From Chitinophaga filiformis (GTDB lineage Bacteria > Bacteroidota > Bacteroidia > Chitinophagales > Chitinophagaceae), in NCBI RefSeq assembly GCF_900102545.1, contig NZ_FNBN01000003.1:673461-737460 (forward strand): a DNA stretch of 64,000 nucleotides, written 5' to 3'. Below are positions 44,683-53,765 of the stretch, piece after piece. The position numbers and the translations under genes are program-made. Each line of letters starts with the position of its first letter. Position 1 is the first letter of the stretch. Below the pieces are notes generated by a model that did not search any database, had not been told where the DNA came from, and was given only the letters and a program-made list of their open reading frames with translations.

Positions 44683-45792
44683 TTATCTATAGACACTTTT
44701 TATAGCTTTGCTATCAGGGTGTATGTGATAAGCCGGTCTTTCCGGAAAGCCATCCATTTTGATCGTATTTACCCCTCTTCTTTCCATTTCTTTTTTCAAT
44801 ATCACTTTATTTTCTTCCGGAAGATTGGTCCTTGTAAGATCAATGTTTTCTAGCTGCGTCTGTTCCGTAACATATTCAGTCAGCAGTTCTGCTGATGCAG
44901 GGGCCAATTGATTGGCCTTAGCTCCTAAAGCCCGTGTAGAGGGGGCATAACCAAGATCAAGGCTTTTGATGCTTTTATTCGTTTTCAGCGCAGTAAACAG
45001 GCGTTGCATGCCTTTATCGGCAATACCGCAACTAGCCAGGCTCAGGTCCTGCAAGGTGGTATTGCTGCTTAATGCCGGCGCCAGTGCAGCCACACCTTCA
45101 TCGCCAATGTTGTTTACACTCAGGTACAGGGACTTCATATGGCTGTTGCGGAGCAGCATATCATTTACATGTTTCATGGTGCTGGTAGTCAGGTAGTTTC
45201 CGCTGAGATAGAGCCTTTCTATGGTGTCATTCTCTGCAAGGAATTGCAGTAGTGTATGTAATTCTTCACCTACGCAGGTATTGACAAGATCAAGCGTGCG
45301 GATGTGTTTATTTTTTGACAACAGCTGCATAAGTGATGCTACACTTTCTCCACCGATCGGGTTCCTTTTGAACCAGATGCTTTTTACACTTTGGTTTTCT
45401 TCCAATGCTTCGCAGATAGCTTTACTGCCTGTATGTTCAATATAATTGCAGCCCAGGTAGACGGTTTCAATAGTACTGTTTGTCTTCAGCAAATCTGCTA
45501 CTGCCATAGCCCCGGGATCACCAAAGGCATTAGTCCCCAGTAGTATATGTTTTATGACCGTATTGGTCTTTAATGCGGCTGTCACCAGTTCAATACCTTC
45601 CACACCTAGTTTCTGTTTACACATATCCAGGCGGCCGTCTGCCGTAACGGTGCCAACGGGGAAAGCCTTGTCTGTAGCCGGCAGCGGCTCATTGCCTGAC
45701 AGAGAGTCAATAACTGGTTGCAGCTCCTGTCTGGAGAAGGGGAAGGTAGTCACTACGTTATCAACCGGACAAATTACCTGTGCTGTCTGCAT
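44683..45792 (-). CDS. Leucine-rich repeat protein of ribonuclease-inhibitor type
   Basis: A 369-residue cytosolic protein (no signal peptide). From about residue 55 to 300 it is a run of some eight RI-type repeats of about 28 residues: LKTNSTIETVYLGCNYIEHTGSKAICEALEENQSVKSIWFKRNPIGGESVASLMQ..., LAENDTIERLYLSGNYL, LSSNTTLQDLSLASCGIADKGMQRLFTALKTNKSIKSLDLG. These curved solenoids bind partner proteins. The N-terminal 50 residues and the C-terminal basic tail (YHIHPDSKAIKSVYR) are unlike known caps. It follows the zinc-ribbon SDR gene by 39 bases on the same strand, so the two are probably co-expressed. RI-type LRRs are mostly eukaryotic, which makes this pair noteworthy. Confidence 0.85.
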   Translation of the reverse strand: MQTAQVICPVDNVVTTFPFSRQELQPVIDSLSGNEPLPATDKAFPVGTVTADGRLDMCKQKLGVEGIELVTAALKTNTVIKHILLGTNAFGDPGAMAVADLLKTNSTIETVYLGCNYIEHTGSKAICEALEENQSVKSIWFKRNPIGGESVASLMQLLSKNKHIRTLDLVNTCVGEELHTLLQFLAENDTIERLYLSGNYLTTSTMKHVNDMLLRNSHMKSLYLSVNNIGDEGVAALAPALSSNTTLQDLSLASCGIADKGMQRLFTALKTNKSIKSLDLGYAPSTRALGAKANQLAPASAELLTEYVTEQTQLENIDLTRTNLPEENKVILKKEMERRGVNTIKMDGFPERPAYHIHPDSKAIKSVYR

Positions 45793-45831
45793 ATAAATGG
45801 ATCTCTTGTTTTTATAGTTATTAGTGTTGGG

Positions 45832-47289
45832 TTACCACGCGTGTGGCAGATAGTCTTTGAGAAAATGGCCGAACAATGGCAGTTCAGGTAAGGATATACC
45901 TCTCGCTATGGGATCATATATCCTTGCCATACCGTCTGTTTCATCCAGCGGAGGTACGAAGCTTTCTTCTTCATACAGGCGTTCTTTTTTAGGATGGGGA
46001 TTCTCCTGGGTGATCCAGCCGGTATCCACGCTGTTCATGAATATCTGGTCCTGCGCGTACTCCTGTGCAGATGTTCTGGTCATCATATTCAGGGCCGCTT
46101 TGGCCATGTTTGTATGAGGGTGGAACGGCGTTTTGGAGTCACGGTTAAATTGTCCTTCCATGGCTGAAACGTTGATGATAAATCGCCTTTCAAAGGGAGA
46201 TTGTTTCATCATCTCTTTCAGCTGACTATTAAGCATGAAAGGTGCTGTGACATTCACCAGCTGCGTTTCCAGCATCTCTCCGGGATGTATGTCCTGGAGG
46301 AGTGTGCTCCAGCTATTGCTTGTTCTCAGGTCCACCTGCTGCCTGTCCTTATCATAGCGGTTTTCCGGAAACGCTGTTGCTGTTTCATGTGGCAGTAGCT
46401 GTTGTTCATAATTGCCAGTCAGGAACTGAAAAGGCGTTGAGAAAGCGAGGCATTGTCTTACGGCTTCCGGCAGCATATCCACATTGCTTTCTTCAAATTC
46501 AAACAGGTGCCGGTAAAAGGCTACCGGTCGTTTGATAGTTTGGGCGGCATTATTTATGAGGATGTCCAGGTGCTTTTCCTGTGTTTGCAGGTATTGTATA
46601 AAGCTATTTAACTGAGACAGGTTACGCAGATCCAGGGCTACTATTTTCAGCCGATGGCTCCAGGCGGAGAAGTCTGCTTCCTGGCTAAACCGCATGGCAC
46701 AGTCTTTTGCAAAGCGGGTAGTTACCCATACTTTGGCGCCATCCCGTAACATACGCAAGGCAGTGAGATAGCCTATTTTTATCCGTCCTCCGGTGATCAG
46801 TGCAATTCTGCCTTCCAGGTTGGCCTGCTGATTTCTACGGGTATAATTGGTATCAGCACAGGTAGGGCAGAGCATATGATAAAAGAAATGCACCTGCTTG
46901 TACGGTGTTTTGCAGATATAGCATCGCTGGTATTTATTAAGTTCCAGCGGCTCGTTGATATCGGGTACATGCTCCGAATCAGGTAACTCGTATTTGCGAT
47001 GCATGGTGGTGCGTGCCAGTACTACCTGCTTATCGTATTGTTTCAGTAAGCTTTGTCGCCGGGATAACTTTTGTACCTTTTTTAACGACAGGAGATGTGT
47101 TGATACGACAGGCGTGTCCAGTATTGCTTCAGCAGCCTGTTGTTTGTTATCTTTTTTGGCCCGCTTATAGAGTTTGGTTACCAACCCTTTCAGGCTCAGG
47201 GTGTCCAGTGATTTATCAGGATCCCGGGATAACACCTGCAATACCTTAATACACGTATCCCACTCTTCTTTTGTGAAATCATTCTTCAT
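45832..47289 (-). CDS. SDR-fold protein with N-terminal zinc ribbon and no catalytic tyrosine
   Basis: A 485-residue protein. Residues 1-110 are helical and charged; 123-144 hold two CxxC pairs (CYIC and CPTC, Cys123/126/141/144), a treble-clef or zinc-ribbon site. From about 160 a Rossmann SDR domain follows: ALITGGRIKIGYLTALRML, LDILINNAAQ and Ser375 in NVSAMEG. The YxxxK position reads TNMAK (Thr393, Lys397), so the usual catalytic Tyr is absent and the Ser-to-Lys spacing is longer (22 instead of 17). Similar long SDR-like proteins with HPHTNMAKAALNMMTRTSA exist in plants and algae as far as I recall. It is first of a two-gene unit with the LRR protein. Enzyme activity is uncertain; a sensor or scaffold role is possible. 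Confidence 0.75.
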   Translation of the reverse strand: MKNDFTKEEWDTCIKVLQVLSRDPDKSLDTLSLKGLVTKLYKRAKKDNKQQAAEAILDTPVVSTHLLSLKKVQKLSRRQSLLKQYDKQVVLARTTMHRKYELPDSEHVPDINEPLELNKYQRCYICKTPYKQVHFFYHMLCPTCADTNYTRRNQQANLEGRIALITGGRIKIGYLTALRMLRDGAKVWVTTRFAKDCAMRFSQEADFSAWSHRLKIVALDLRNLSQLNSFIQYLQTQEKHLDILINNAAQTIKRPVAFYRHLFEFEESNVDMLPEAVRQCLAFSTPFQFLTGNYEQQLLPHETATAFPENRYDKDRQQVDLRTSNSWSTLLQDIHPGEMLETQLVNVTAPFMLNSQLKEMMKQSPFERRFIINVSAMEGQFNRDSKTPFHPHTNMAKAALNMMTRTSAQEYAQDQIFMNSVDTGWITQENPHPKKERLYEEESFVPPLDETDGMARIYDPIARGISLPELPLFGHFLKDYLPHAW

Positions 47290-47374
47290 AGGAAGGGATC
47301 TTTAGAGGGATAAAATTATAAAATATATATCTATCTAAAGAACTTGTCTGGAACGCTGCTATTCAATAAAGGTT

Positions 47375-47410
47375 CTTCCATCGTGGATCGTGTATAATCC
47401 GCGATGGAAG
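47375..47410. repeat. 14-bp inverted repeat upstream of the SDR gene
   Basis: CTTCCATCGTGGAT (47375-47388) pairs with ATCCGCGATGGAAG (47397-47410) with one G-T wobble and an 8-base loop. It lies 86 bases upstream of the SDR start codon on the minus strand. Confidence 0.7.
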
Positions 47411-47522
47411 TGGATTGAAAACCAGTGCGTTAGTTAGGTGTCTGGCAGTTGCATAAGGGGAAGGAGTTTACCGATATCTACAATGAGATAGTTACATCAG
47501 GTATATAGTGGGGATTGCTTTT

Positions 47523-47547
47523 TTGAGGTCACAACTTGTGACCTCAA
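47523..47547. repeat. Perfect 25-bp palindrome between nuoN and the SDR unit
   Basis: TTGAGGTCACAA (47523-47534), one C, TTGTGACCTCAA (47536-47547). It lies 29 bases beyond the nuoN stop. Without a T run on the nuo side and with a 1-base centre, it looks more like a dimeric protein site than a terminator. Nothing else is recognised in 47290-47575. Confidence 0.65.
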
Positions 47548-47575
47548 ACTGTCAGATTCATGTGTGTTATATGAT

Positions 47576-49015
47576 CTAATGTAGCATCAGGAACGTGCGT
47601 ATGCCCTGCAACGTAACACTCGGGAATATCCCCAGCCAGCATATCAGCCCAGCCATGATCACCAGCGTGATATAAGTAGATATATGGAAGAACGGATGTA
47701 CCGGCTTAGGTATCGCCTCGGCAGATACAGTTGTAGAGAACAGGGAATTAATGACACGCAGATAGTAATACAACCCGATCACACTGCTCAGTACCAGCAC
47801 TATCAATGGTAACCAGACAGCCTGGTGTACACCGGTAGACAGTACAAAGAACTTCGCCAGAAAACCGGCTGTCAGTGGAATGCCTGCAAGAGACAGCAAC
47901 GAGATAGCCAGTACAGTGGCGATGATAGGCCTTTTCCATATCAGGCCATCATATGTATGCAGCTCTTCCGCTTCATGTTGCCTGGAAGATAGGAGGATAA
48001 TCACCCCAAAGGCGGATAATAAGGTAATAGAATAAGCCGCCAGGTAAAAAATAGCGGCTTCAGTCCCGGCATCGTTGCCCGGAAGGAATGCCACGAGCAG
48101 ATAGCCGAAATGCGCAATAGATGAATAGGCCAGCAGGCGTTTCAGATTACGTTGTTGCAGCGCCAGTATATTGCCCGTTACCATAGAGGCAATAGCAATA
48201 ACAGAGAAGATAGTGACAGCTAACGGATACTGCTGCAGATGAATGCTCTGTGCAAAACGGAGTAACATGGCAAAGGTGCCTATCTTGGAAATGGTGGCAA
48301 TGAATGCAGTAACAGGAGAAGGGGACCCCTGATAAACATCTGCCGCCCACAGATGGAATGGCACCAGGGCCAGTTTAAAGCCGATAGCGACGATAATAGT
48401 ACCCAGTCCCATCAGGAATAAAGGCGTTGATCCTACTGTTTTCAATTGCTCCGCAATACCGGAGAATTTCATACTACCTGTTTCCATGTAGATGAGTGCC
48501 ATCCCAAACAGCAGGAAGGCGGAAGAAAGCGCTGCCAGTACAAGATACTTCATGCCTGCTTCCACTGCATTGTTCCTGTTGCGCAGGTAAGCAATCAATG
48601 CATACAGGCTTACACTCAGTAATTCGAGTCCGATGAACAGAGAGATGAAATGCTGGCTGATGGTCAGTATCGCGGCTCCCAGCGTGGCAAGGAAAAGGAG
48701 TATATAATATTCTTTCGGGTTCTCTTCCCGTTCTTCAAAATAGATATATGAAAACAGCCCGATTACCAGCACCGAGAAAATGATCAGACCCGTGAATACT
48801 GCTGCCTGCCCATCTACGATAAAAAGTGGTGGTATCTCTTGTGGCAGTGTATCCCTGACATACCAGGTGGCAAAGACAACCAGGCACATCATCAGGAAGC
48901 CTACCACCTGAATAACAGTATGGCTTAAGCGGAAAGCGATCAGCAATATAACAACGACGGATGCCATTGCCAGCACAATGAAAGGAAGCAGGGCTGAAAG
49001 TTGTAGCTCATTCAT
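47576..49015 (-). CDS. nuoN: NADH-quinone oxidoreductase subunit N
   Basis: A 479-residue antiporter-like proton-pumping subunit with about 14 TMs. Key parts: YYILLFLATLGAAILTISQHFISLFIGLELLSVSLYALIAYLRN with the conserved Glu in TM5, GFKLALVPFHLWAADVYQGSPSPVTAFIATISKIGTFAMLLRF with Lys in TM7-8 and the broken helix, and IYYGP-free C-terminus typical of NuoN. Start overlaps nuoM by 8 bases. Last gene of the operon; after it comes the 25-bp palindrome. Confidence 0.95.
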   Translation of the reverse strand: MNELQLSALLPFIVLAMASVVVILLIAFRLSHTVIQVVGFLMMCLVVFATWYVRDTLPQEIPPLFIVDGQAAVFTGLIIFSVLVIGLFSYIYFEEREENPKEYYILLFLATLGAAILTISQHFISLFIGLELLSVSLYALIAYLRNRNNAVEAGMKYLVLAALSSAFLLFGMALIYMETGSMKFSGIAEQLKTVGSTPLFLMGLGTIIVAIGFKLALVPFHLWAADVYQGSPSPVTAFIATISKIGTFAMLLRFAQSIHLQQYPLAVTIFSVIAIASMVTGNILALQQRNLKRLLAYSSIAHFGYLLVAFLPGNDAGTEAAIFYLAAYSITLLSAFGVIILLSSRQHEAEELHTYDGLIWKRPIIATVLAISLLSLAGIPLTAGFLAKFFVLSTGVHQAVWLPLIVLVLSSVIGLYYYLRVINSLFSTTVSAEAIPKPVHPFFHISTYITLVIMAGLICWLGIFPSVTLQGIRTFLMLH

Positions 49016-50477
49016 GGAGTAACGGATGAATAGTAGATAAATGTTGCACGGTATTGATAACAGGTTGCGGGAATAGTCCCAGGGCCACTATACTGATGCT
49101 CAGCGCGGCCATAATAACCAGTTCCCTGGCACTGATGTCTTTTACAGGCTCTGTAAAGTGCTGTTGGCCCATGAAGACTTTCTGCAGCATACGCAGGGAA
49201 TATATCGCTGAGAGGATCAGACCCAATGTGGCAATGATGCTGAATACCGGATAATTCACAAATGCTCCCAGTAGCACAAAGAATTCAGCAATAAAGTTGC
49301 CAAGTGCCGGCAGGCCGGCAGATGCCATGGTAAACAGTATCGCAATGCCTCCCATACCTGACATAGATGTCCACATGCCTCCCATACGATCTATGTCTCT
49401 GGTATGCAGTCTTTCCTTCAGCATGCCTGCCATGACGAAGAGAGCGCCTGTACTGAGACCATGTGTCAGGATCTGCATCACGACTCCCTGCATGGCGATA
49501 TTATTGAAGGAGAAAACACCTACCAGCACAAAACCCATATGACTCACAGAAGTATATGCGATCAGGCGTTTGAGATCAGTTTGCGAAAAGGCCAGCAGCG
49601 CGCCGTAGATAATGCCTGCTACGCCGAACAGTATCATAATGGGTGCGATGTCTACAGCACTTTCCGGGAAGAGTGGTAGTACAAAACGGATGATACCGTA
49701 AGCACCTGTCTTCAGTAATAAACCGGCCAGTACAAGACTACCTGCTGTAGGCGCTTCTCCATGTGCATCCGGCAGCCAGTTATGGAAAGGTACTACGGGC
49801 AGTTTAATGGCAAATGCAATGAGGAATCCGAGCATAATCCATTTCGCTACGCCCGGAACCATCGTGGTATGCAGCAGGCTGAAATAGTCGAAAGTATATT
49901 TGCCTGTCTGGTCGCCGTGAATGAAGTATAAAGCCAGTATAGACAACAGCATCAGCAAACTGCCTACCTGTGTAAAAATGAAAAACTTATAACCTGCATA
50001 CCGGCGGCGGGCATCCCCCCACAAGATGATGAGGAAATACATGGGTATCAGCATTATTTCCCAACAGAAATAAAACAGTATCATATCCATGGCAACGAAT
50101 ACCCCACTGATACCTGCCAGCGTCCATAAGAGGTTAAAGAAATAGAACCCCGTTTTTTCCTTAATCTCCTTCCATGAACAGAGTACGGCCAGGATGCCGA
50201 GGAAAAAGGTAAGGAGCAGCAGTACATGGCTGAACCCATCCATGGCTACATGGAAGCTGATACCTAATGCCGGTATCCAGTTTGCCTGGTGATTGATATA
50301 CCAGGAAGTATTATCCGGGAAGGCCTGGTAGACGCTAAAGAGCCAGCATGTGATCAGTAGATCAACCGTAACGGCAAGCAGGGCAATCCACTTTGCCAGC
50401 AAGGGCGAGGTTCGTGCCACCAGCCAGCTTACGATGCCTCCTGCCAGTAATATGCATATCATCCATATCAGTATCAT
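49008..50477 (-). CDS. nuoM: NADH-quinone oxidoreductase subunit M
   Basis: About 489 residues from the ATG at 50477 (MILIWMICILLAGGIVSW), which forms an ATGA overlap with nuoL; the frame extends 60 bases upstream without family sequence. Hallmarks: FYFCWEIMLIPMYFLIILWG (TM5 Glu), IKLPVVPFHNWLPDAHGEAPTAGSLVLAGLLLKTGAYGIIRF and RDIDRMGG. Forms one of the three membrane proton channels of complex I. Confidence 0.95.
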   Translation of the reverse strand: MILIWMICILLAGGIVSWLVARTSPLLAKWIALLAVTVDLLITCWLFSVYQAFPDNTSWYINHQANWIPALGISFHVAMDGFSHVLLLLTFFLGILAVLCSWKEIKEKTGFYFFNLLWTLAGISGVFVAMDMILFYFCWEIMLIPMYFLIILWGDARRRYAGYKFFIFTQVGSLLMLLSILALYFIHGDQTGKYTFDYFSLLHTTMVPGVAKWIMLGFLIAFAIKLPVVPFHNWLPDAHGEAPTAGSLVLAGLLLKTGAYGIIRFVLPLFPESAVDIAPIMILFGVAGIIYGALLAFSQTDLKRLIAYTSVSHMGFVLVGVFSFNNIAMQGVVMQILTHGLSTGALFVMAGMLKERLHTRDIDRMGGMWTSMSGMGGIAILFTMASAGLPALGNFIAEFFVLLGAFVNYPVFSIIATLGLILSAIYSLRMLQKVFMGQQHFTEPVKDISARELVIMAALSISIVALGLFPQPVINTVQHLSTIHPLLHE

Positions 50478-52363
50478 AACAGTAATTGTAAGGTGATGAT
50501 AAACAGGATACCTATCAGCACACCCGTTACATACCATCGCAGGGAACCATTCTGGGATACAGAAAAGATCCTGTTGAGATAGAGATTCGCATTAGCGATG
50601 GCAGTGTATAGTTTATCGGATACATCAGATTTATTAATGCCGGTAATGAACATGAAAGGTCTTACCAGCAACATATCATAAAGCTGGTCGAATTTCCAGC
50701 CTTTGTACAGGAAATGCCGTACGTTCATCAGGCCATCAGATTGCTTCCAGCGCATGAGCAGTTCGCTTTGTCCGTAGTACAAGACATAGCCGGTATAGAT
50801 GCCGAGCAGGGATACTACTACGGCGATGAACTGAAACACTATTTCATGCGGCAGGTCACCCTTCATGATTGTGGTAGGTAAGGCCTGTTGTACCAACTCA
50901 GAGAAAAGGGAAACGTGCATAATATTGTGCGGCCATTCTATCCATCCAACGGCTACTGAGAAGAACGCCAGTATGACCAATGGAATGGTCATTGCGTTGC
51001 CCGGAAGATGCCCCGGTGTTGTTTTCATCTCTCCCCAGAAAACGACCAGTATCAGCCTTGTGGAATAGAATGCAGTGATGAACGCACCCATCAATGCTAA
51101 TGCCCAGAGTACAGGATGGCCGCCATTGGCACTCCAGGCATACCAGAGGATCTGATCTTTACTAAAGAATCCTGCAGTCACCAGTGGCAATGCGGCTAAT
51201 GCTGCTGCGCCTATTGTAAACGTATAAAAGATGACAGGCATTTTCTTTCTAAGTCCCCCCATTTTAAAGATGTCGTGTTCATGGTGCAGCGTTTCAATAA
51301 CCGCACCTGCGGCAAGGAATAAGAGGGCTTTAAAGAAGGCATGTGTGAAAAAGTGAAAGATGGCAGCGCTCCAGGCGCCTACACCCAACGCCAGGAACAT
51401 ATACCCGATCTGGCTGATGGTAGAATAGGCGAGTATCCTCTTAATATCTGTCTGCACCATGGCACTGCAACCTGCAATGAACAGTGTGACCGCTCCTATG
51501 ATAGCTGTAACCTGCATGGCAATAGGGGAGAGTTCAAACAAGGTATGCATCCTTGCGATGAGATAAACACCTGCTGTGACCATGGTAGCCGCATGGATCA
51601 ATGCGCTAACAGGCGAAGGACCCGCCATTGCATCGGGCAACCATGTCTGGAGTGGGAGTTGTGCGGATTTGCCTATTCCTCCCGAGAGTAGTAATAACGC
51701 GATCAGTGTAATGGTGTGAGCACCACTGCTGAATTGCTGGGGCGCCTTTGCCAGTATATCAGGGATATATAGCGTACCCAGTTCTTTGAAAAGCAGAAAG
51801 AGACCGATTATCATAGCAGTATCACCGATACGGGTGATTACAAAGGCTTTATTCGCCGCCCGGTAATTGGCGGGTGTTTCATACCAGAAGCCGATGAGCA
51901 GGTAACTACATAACCCCACGCCTTCCCAACCGAGGTACATCAATACCAGGTTGTCGGCCATTACCAATGTCAGCATAGCGCAGACGAAGAGGTTCATGCT
52001 GGCAAAGAAGCGGGCATAGTCCCTGTCCTCACGCATGAAAGCAATAGAGTAAATATGGATCAGGGCTCCTATGAATGTAATGATGCAGATGAAGACAAGC
52101 GACAATGCGTCCATACGCAGACTGACATCTGCTGATAAGTGGCCTGTCACAAACCAATGCCATAATACCTGCCTGTAGGCGCCCGTTGCCGGTGGGGATT
52201 GCAGAAAACTGGCACTGGTAATAAGCGCAATGAGTGCGGACACGCAGATACTGCCGGCCCCGATACCTGCAATGAGGTTGCGGGACAGCCGTTTCCCCGC
52301 CATTGATAACACCAGGAAACCCAACAAGGGCAGGGCAGGTATCAGATACAGGTAGTGTTGCAT
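50474..52363 (-). CDS. nuoL: NADH-quinone oxidoreductase subunit L
   Basis: A 629-residue subunit with the lateral helix extension. Seen: YLGWEGVGLCSYLLIGFWY (TM5 Glu), GKSAQLPLQTWLPDAMAGPSPVSALIHAATMVTAGVYLIARM (Lys in TM7-8), MVQTDIKRILAYSTISQIGYM. The C-terminal 100 residues include the traverse helix HL region, ending with a TM that anchors at NuoN. Overlaps nuoM by four bases; follows nuoK by 7 bases. Confidence 0.95.
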   Translation of the reverse strand: MQHYLYLIPALPLLGFLVLSMAGKRLSRNLIAGIGAGSICVSALIALITSASFLQSPPATGAYRQVLWHWFVTGHLSADVSLRMDALSLVFICIITFIGALIHIYSIAFMREDRDYARFFASMNLFVCAMLTLVMADNLVLMYLGWEGVGLCSYLLIGFWYETPANYRAANKAFVITRIGDTAMIIGLFLLFKELGTLYIPDILAKAPQQFSSGAHTITLIALLLLSGGIGKSAQLPLQTWLPDAMAGPSPVSALIHAATMVTAGVYLIARMHTLFELSPIAMQVTAIIGAVTLFIAGCSAMVQTDIKRILAYSTISQIGYMFLALGVGAWSAAIFHFFTHAFFKALLFLAAGAVIETLHHEHDIFKMGGLRKKMPVIFYTFTIGAAALAALPLVTAGFFSKDQILWYAWSANGGHPVLWALALMGAFITAFYSTRLILVVFWGEMKTTPGHLPGNAMTIPLVILAFFSVAVGWIEWPHNIMHVSLFSELVQQALPTTIMKGDLPHEIVFQFIAVVVSLLGIYTGYVLYYGQSELLMRWKQSDGLMNVRHFLYKGWKFDQLYDMLLVRPFMFITGINKSDVSDKLYTAIANANLYLNRIFSVSQNGSLRWYVTGVLIGILFIITLQLLL

Positions 52364-52370
52364 ATAAAAC

Positions 52371-52679
52371 TTAATCTTTTAGTTCTTTGAGTTCTTCAAC
52401 ATCCAGCGTCTTATGCTGATGCTGGATCTGTAATACCAGCGCCAGTGCAACAGATACTTCTGCTGCTGCCATGGCCAGGATGAACAGGTACATCACTTGT
52501 CCGTCAGGCTGCTGCCACCTGGATCCTGCTGCTACAAAGGCCAGTCCGGCGGCATTGAGCATGATCTCAATAGAGAGCAACATGAAGATGATGTTCTTCC
52601 TTGTGAGTACGCCTGCCAGTCCCAATACAAACAGGATAGCGGCGACTATTAAGACTGTATGTGCGTGAAGCGTTGACAT
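52371..52679 (-). CDS. nuoK: NADH-quinone oxidoreductase subunit K
   Basis: A 102-residue protein with three TMs. The second and third carry the two conserved glutamates of the E channel ([19 protein letters not shown] and [15 protein letters not shown]). Its ATG overlaps the nuoJ stop by one base (TGATG), a sign of translational coupling. Confidence 0.95.
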   Translation of the reverse strand: MSTLHAHTVLIVAAILFVLGLAGVLTRKNIIFMLLSIEIMLNAAGLAFVAAGSRWQQPDGQVMYLFILAMAAAEVSVALALVLQIQHQHKTLDVEELKELKD

Positions 52680-53212
52680 CAGTTCAGGTTTGGATATGTT
52701 TGAAGGAACCTGTGCAGGCTCTTTTTCTTGTGTTTACCGATATGTGCGGCCCCTACGATGCCCGTCATCAGCAGGAATCCTACCAGCTCTACCGCAATGA
52801 TATATTCCCCGTACAGCGATAAGGATACCTGTTTCGGTGTGACTACCGCAGCAGGCATACCTGTAGGATCGTCCTGCAACAACAGTACTGCCATCTCTGC
52901 CAGCAACACCAGCGAGAGTATTGAGGGGCCAAGCCATGCCCGCAATTGCAGCCATTCCTTTTCCTGTTGGGCGGTCTGCTTACCAAGGTTCAGCATCATC
53001 ACCACAAAGATGAAAAGCACCACAATAGCGCCTGCGTAAACGATCACCTGCAATGCTGCTGCAAAGGGTGCTCCCAGCGAAAGGAATGTTACCGCGAGCG
53101 CCAGGAAAGACACTACCAGGTACAACAGCGCGTGGATGGGCTGATACCGCGTGATCACCATGATAGTAGACAGGATTGCAATGAATGACGATATATAGAA
53201 GACCAGAGACAT
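52679..53212 (-). CDS. nuoJ: NADH-quinone oxidoreductase subunit J
   Basis: A 177-residue membrane subunit with five TMs. The pi-bulge region in TM3 is visible ([22 protein letters not shown]). The last 20 residues after [15 protein letters not shown] are polar and basic. 12 bases after nuoI. Confidence 0.95.
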   Translation of the reverse strand: MSLVFYISSFIAILSTIMVITRYQPIHALLYLVVSFLALAVTFLSLGAPFAAALQVIVYAGAIVVLFIFVVMMLNLGKQTAQQEKEWLQLRAWLGPSILSLVLLAEMAVLLLQDDPTGMPAAVVTPKQVSLSLYGEYIIAVELVGFLLMTGIVGAAHIGKHKKKSLHRFLQTYPNLN

Positions 53213-53224
53213 ATCCTTATATTT

Positions 53225-53740
53225 TCAGGGTAATAAGCTTTTGATATCTACCGGGGTTTCTTCATCTTTCCCCTTGCCTTTTTCCTTCACACCTGCATCG
53301 AGACCCGCCACGTTATAGAAGTTATAACCGGGATATTTCCCTTCGCTGTTGATCAGCAGGTCTTCCTTTTCATACACCAGGTCCTGGCGTTTGTATTCCG
53401 CCATTTCAAAGTCAGGGATGAGCTGGATGGCATACGTAGGACATGCTTCTTCACAGTATCCGCAGAAGATGCAACGGGAAAAATTAATGCGGAAGAATTC
53501 GGGGTATCTGCGACCCTCTTCATTTTCTGTTGCCTGCAGGGCGATACAATCCACCGGGCATGCAGCAGCACACAGATAACAACCTACACAGCGTTCACCG
53601 CCATCAGGATCTTTTGTGAGCACGATACGTCCTCTCCATCGTGGATACAGCGGCACCTTTTCTTCCGGATATTGTATTGTGGCCTTTTTCATGAAGAGGT
53701 GCCGGAAGACCAACCACATTGTACGCAGATGACTAATCAT
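53225..53740 (-). CDS. nuoI: NADH-quinone oxidoreductase subunit I
   Basis: A 171-residue peripheral subunit with the two 4Fe-4S sites N6a and N6b: [15 protein letters not shown] and [15 protein letters not shown], each CxxCxxCxxxCP. It carries electrons from NuoG to NuoB. Starts 25 bases after nuoH. The tail ([19 protein letters not shown]) is charged and longer than the E. coli one. Confidence 0.95.
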   Translation of the reverse strand: MISHLRTMWLVFRHLFMKKATIQYPEEKVPLYPRWRGRIVLTKDPDGGERCVGCYLCAAACPVDCIALQATENEEGRRYPEFFRINFSRCIFCGYCEEACPTYAIQLIPDFEMAEYKRQDLVYEKEDLLINSEGKYPGYNFYNVAGLDAGVKEKGKGKDEETPVDIKSLLP

Positions 53741-53765
53741 TATTATAAGTTTTATGTTACGTCAT

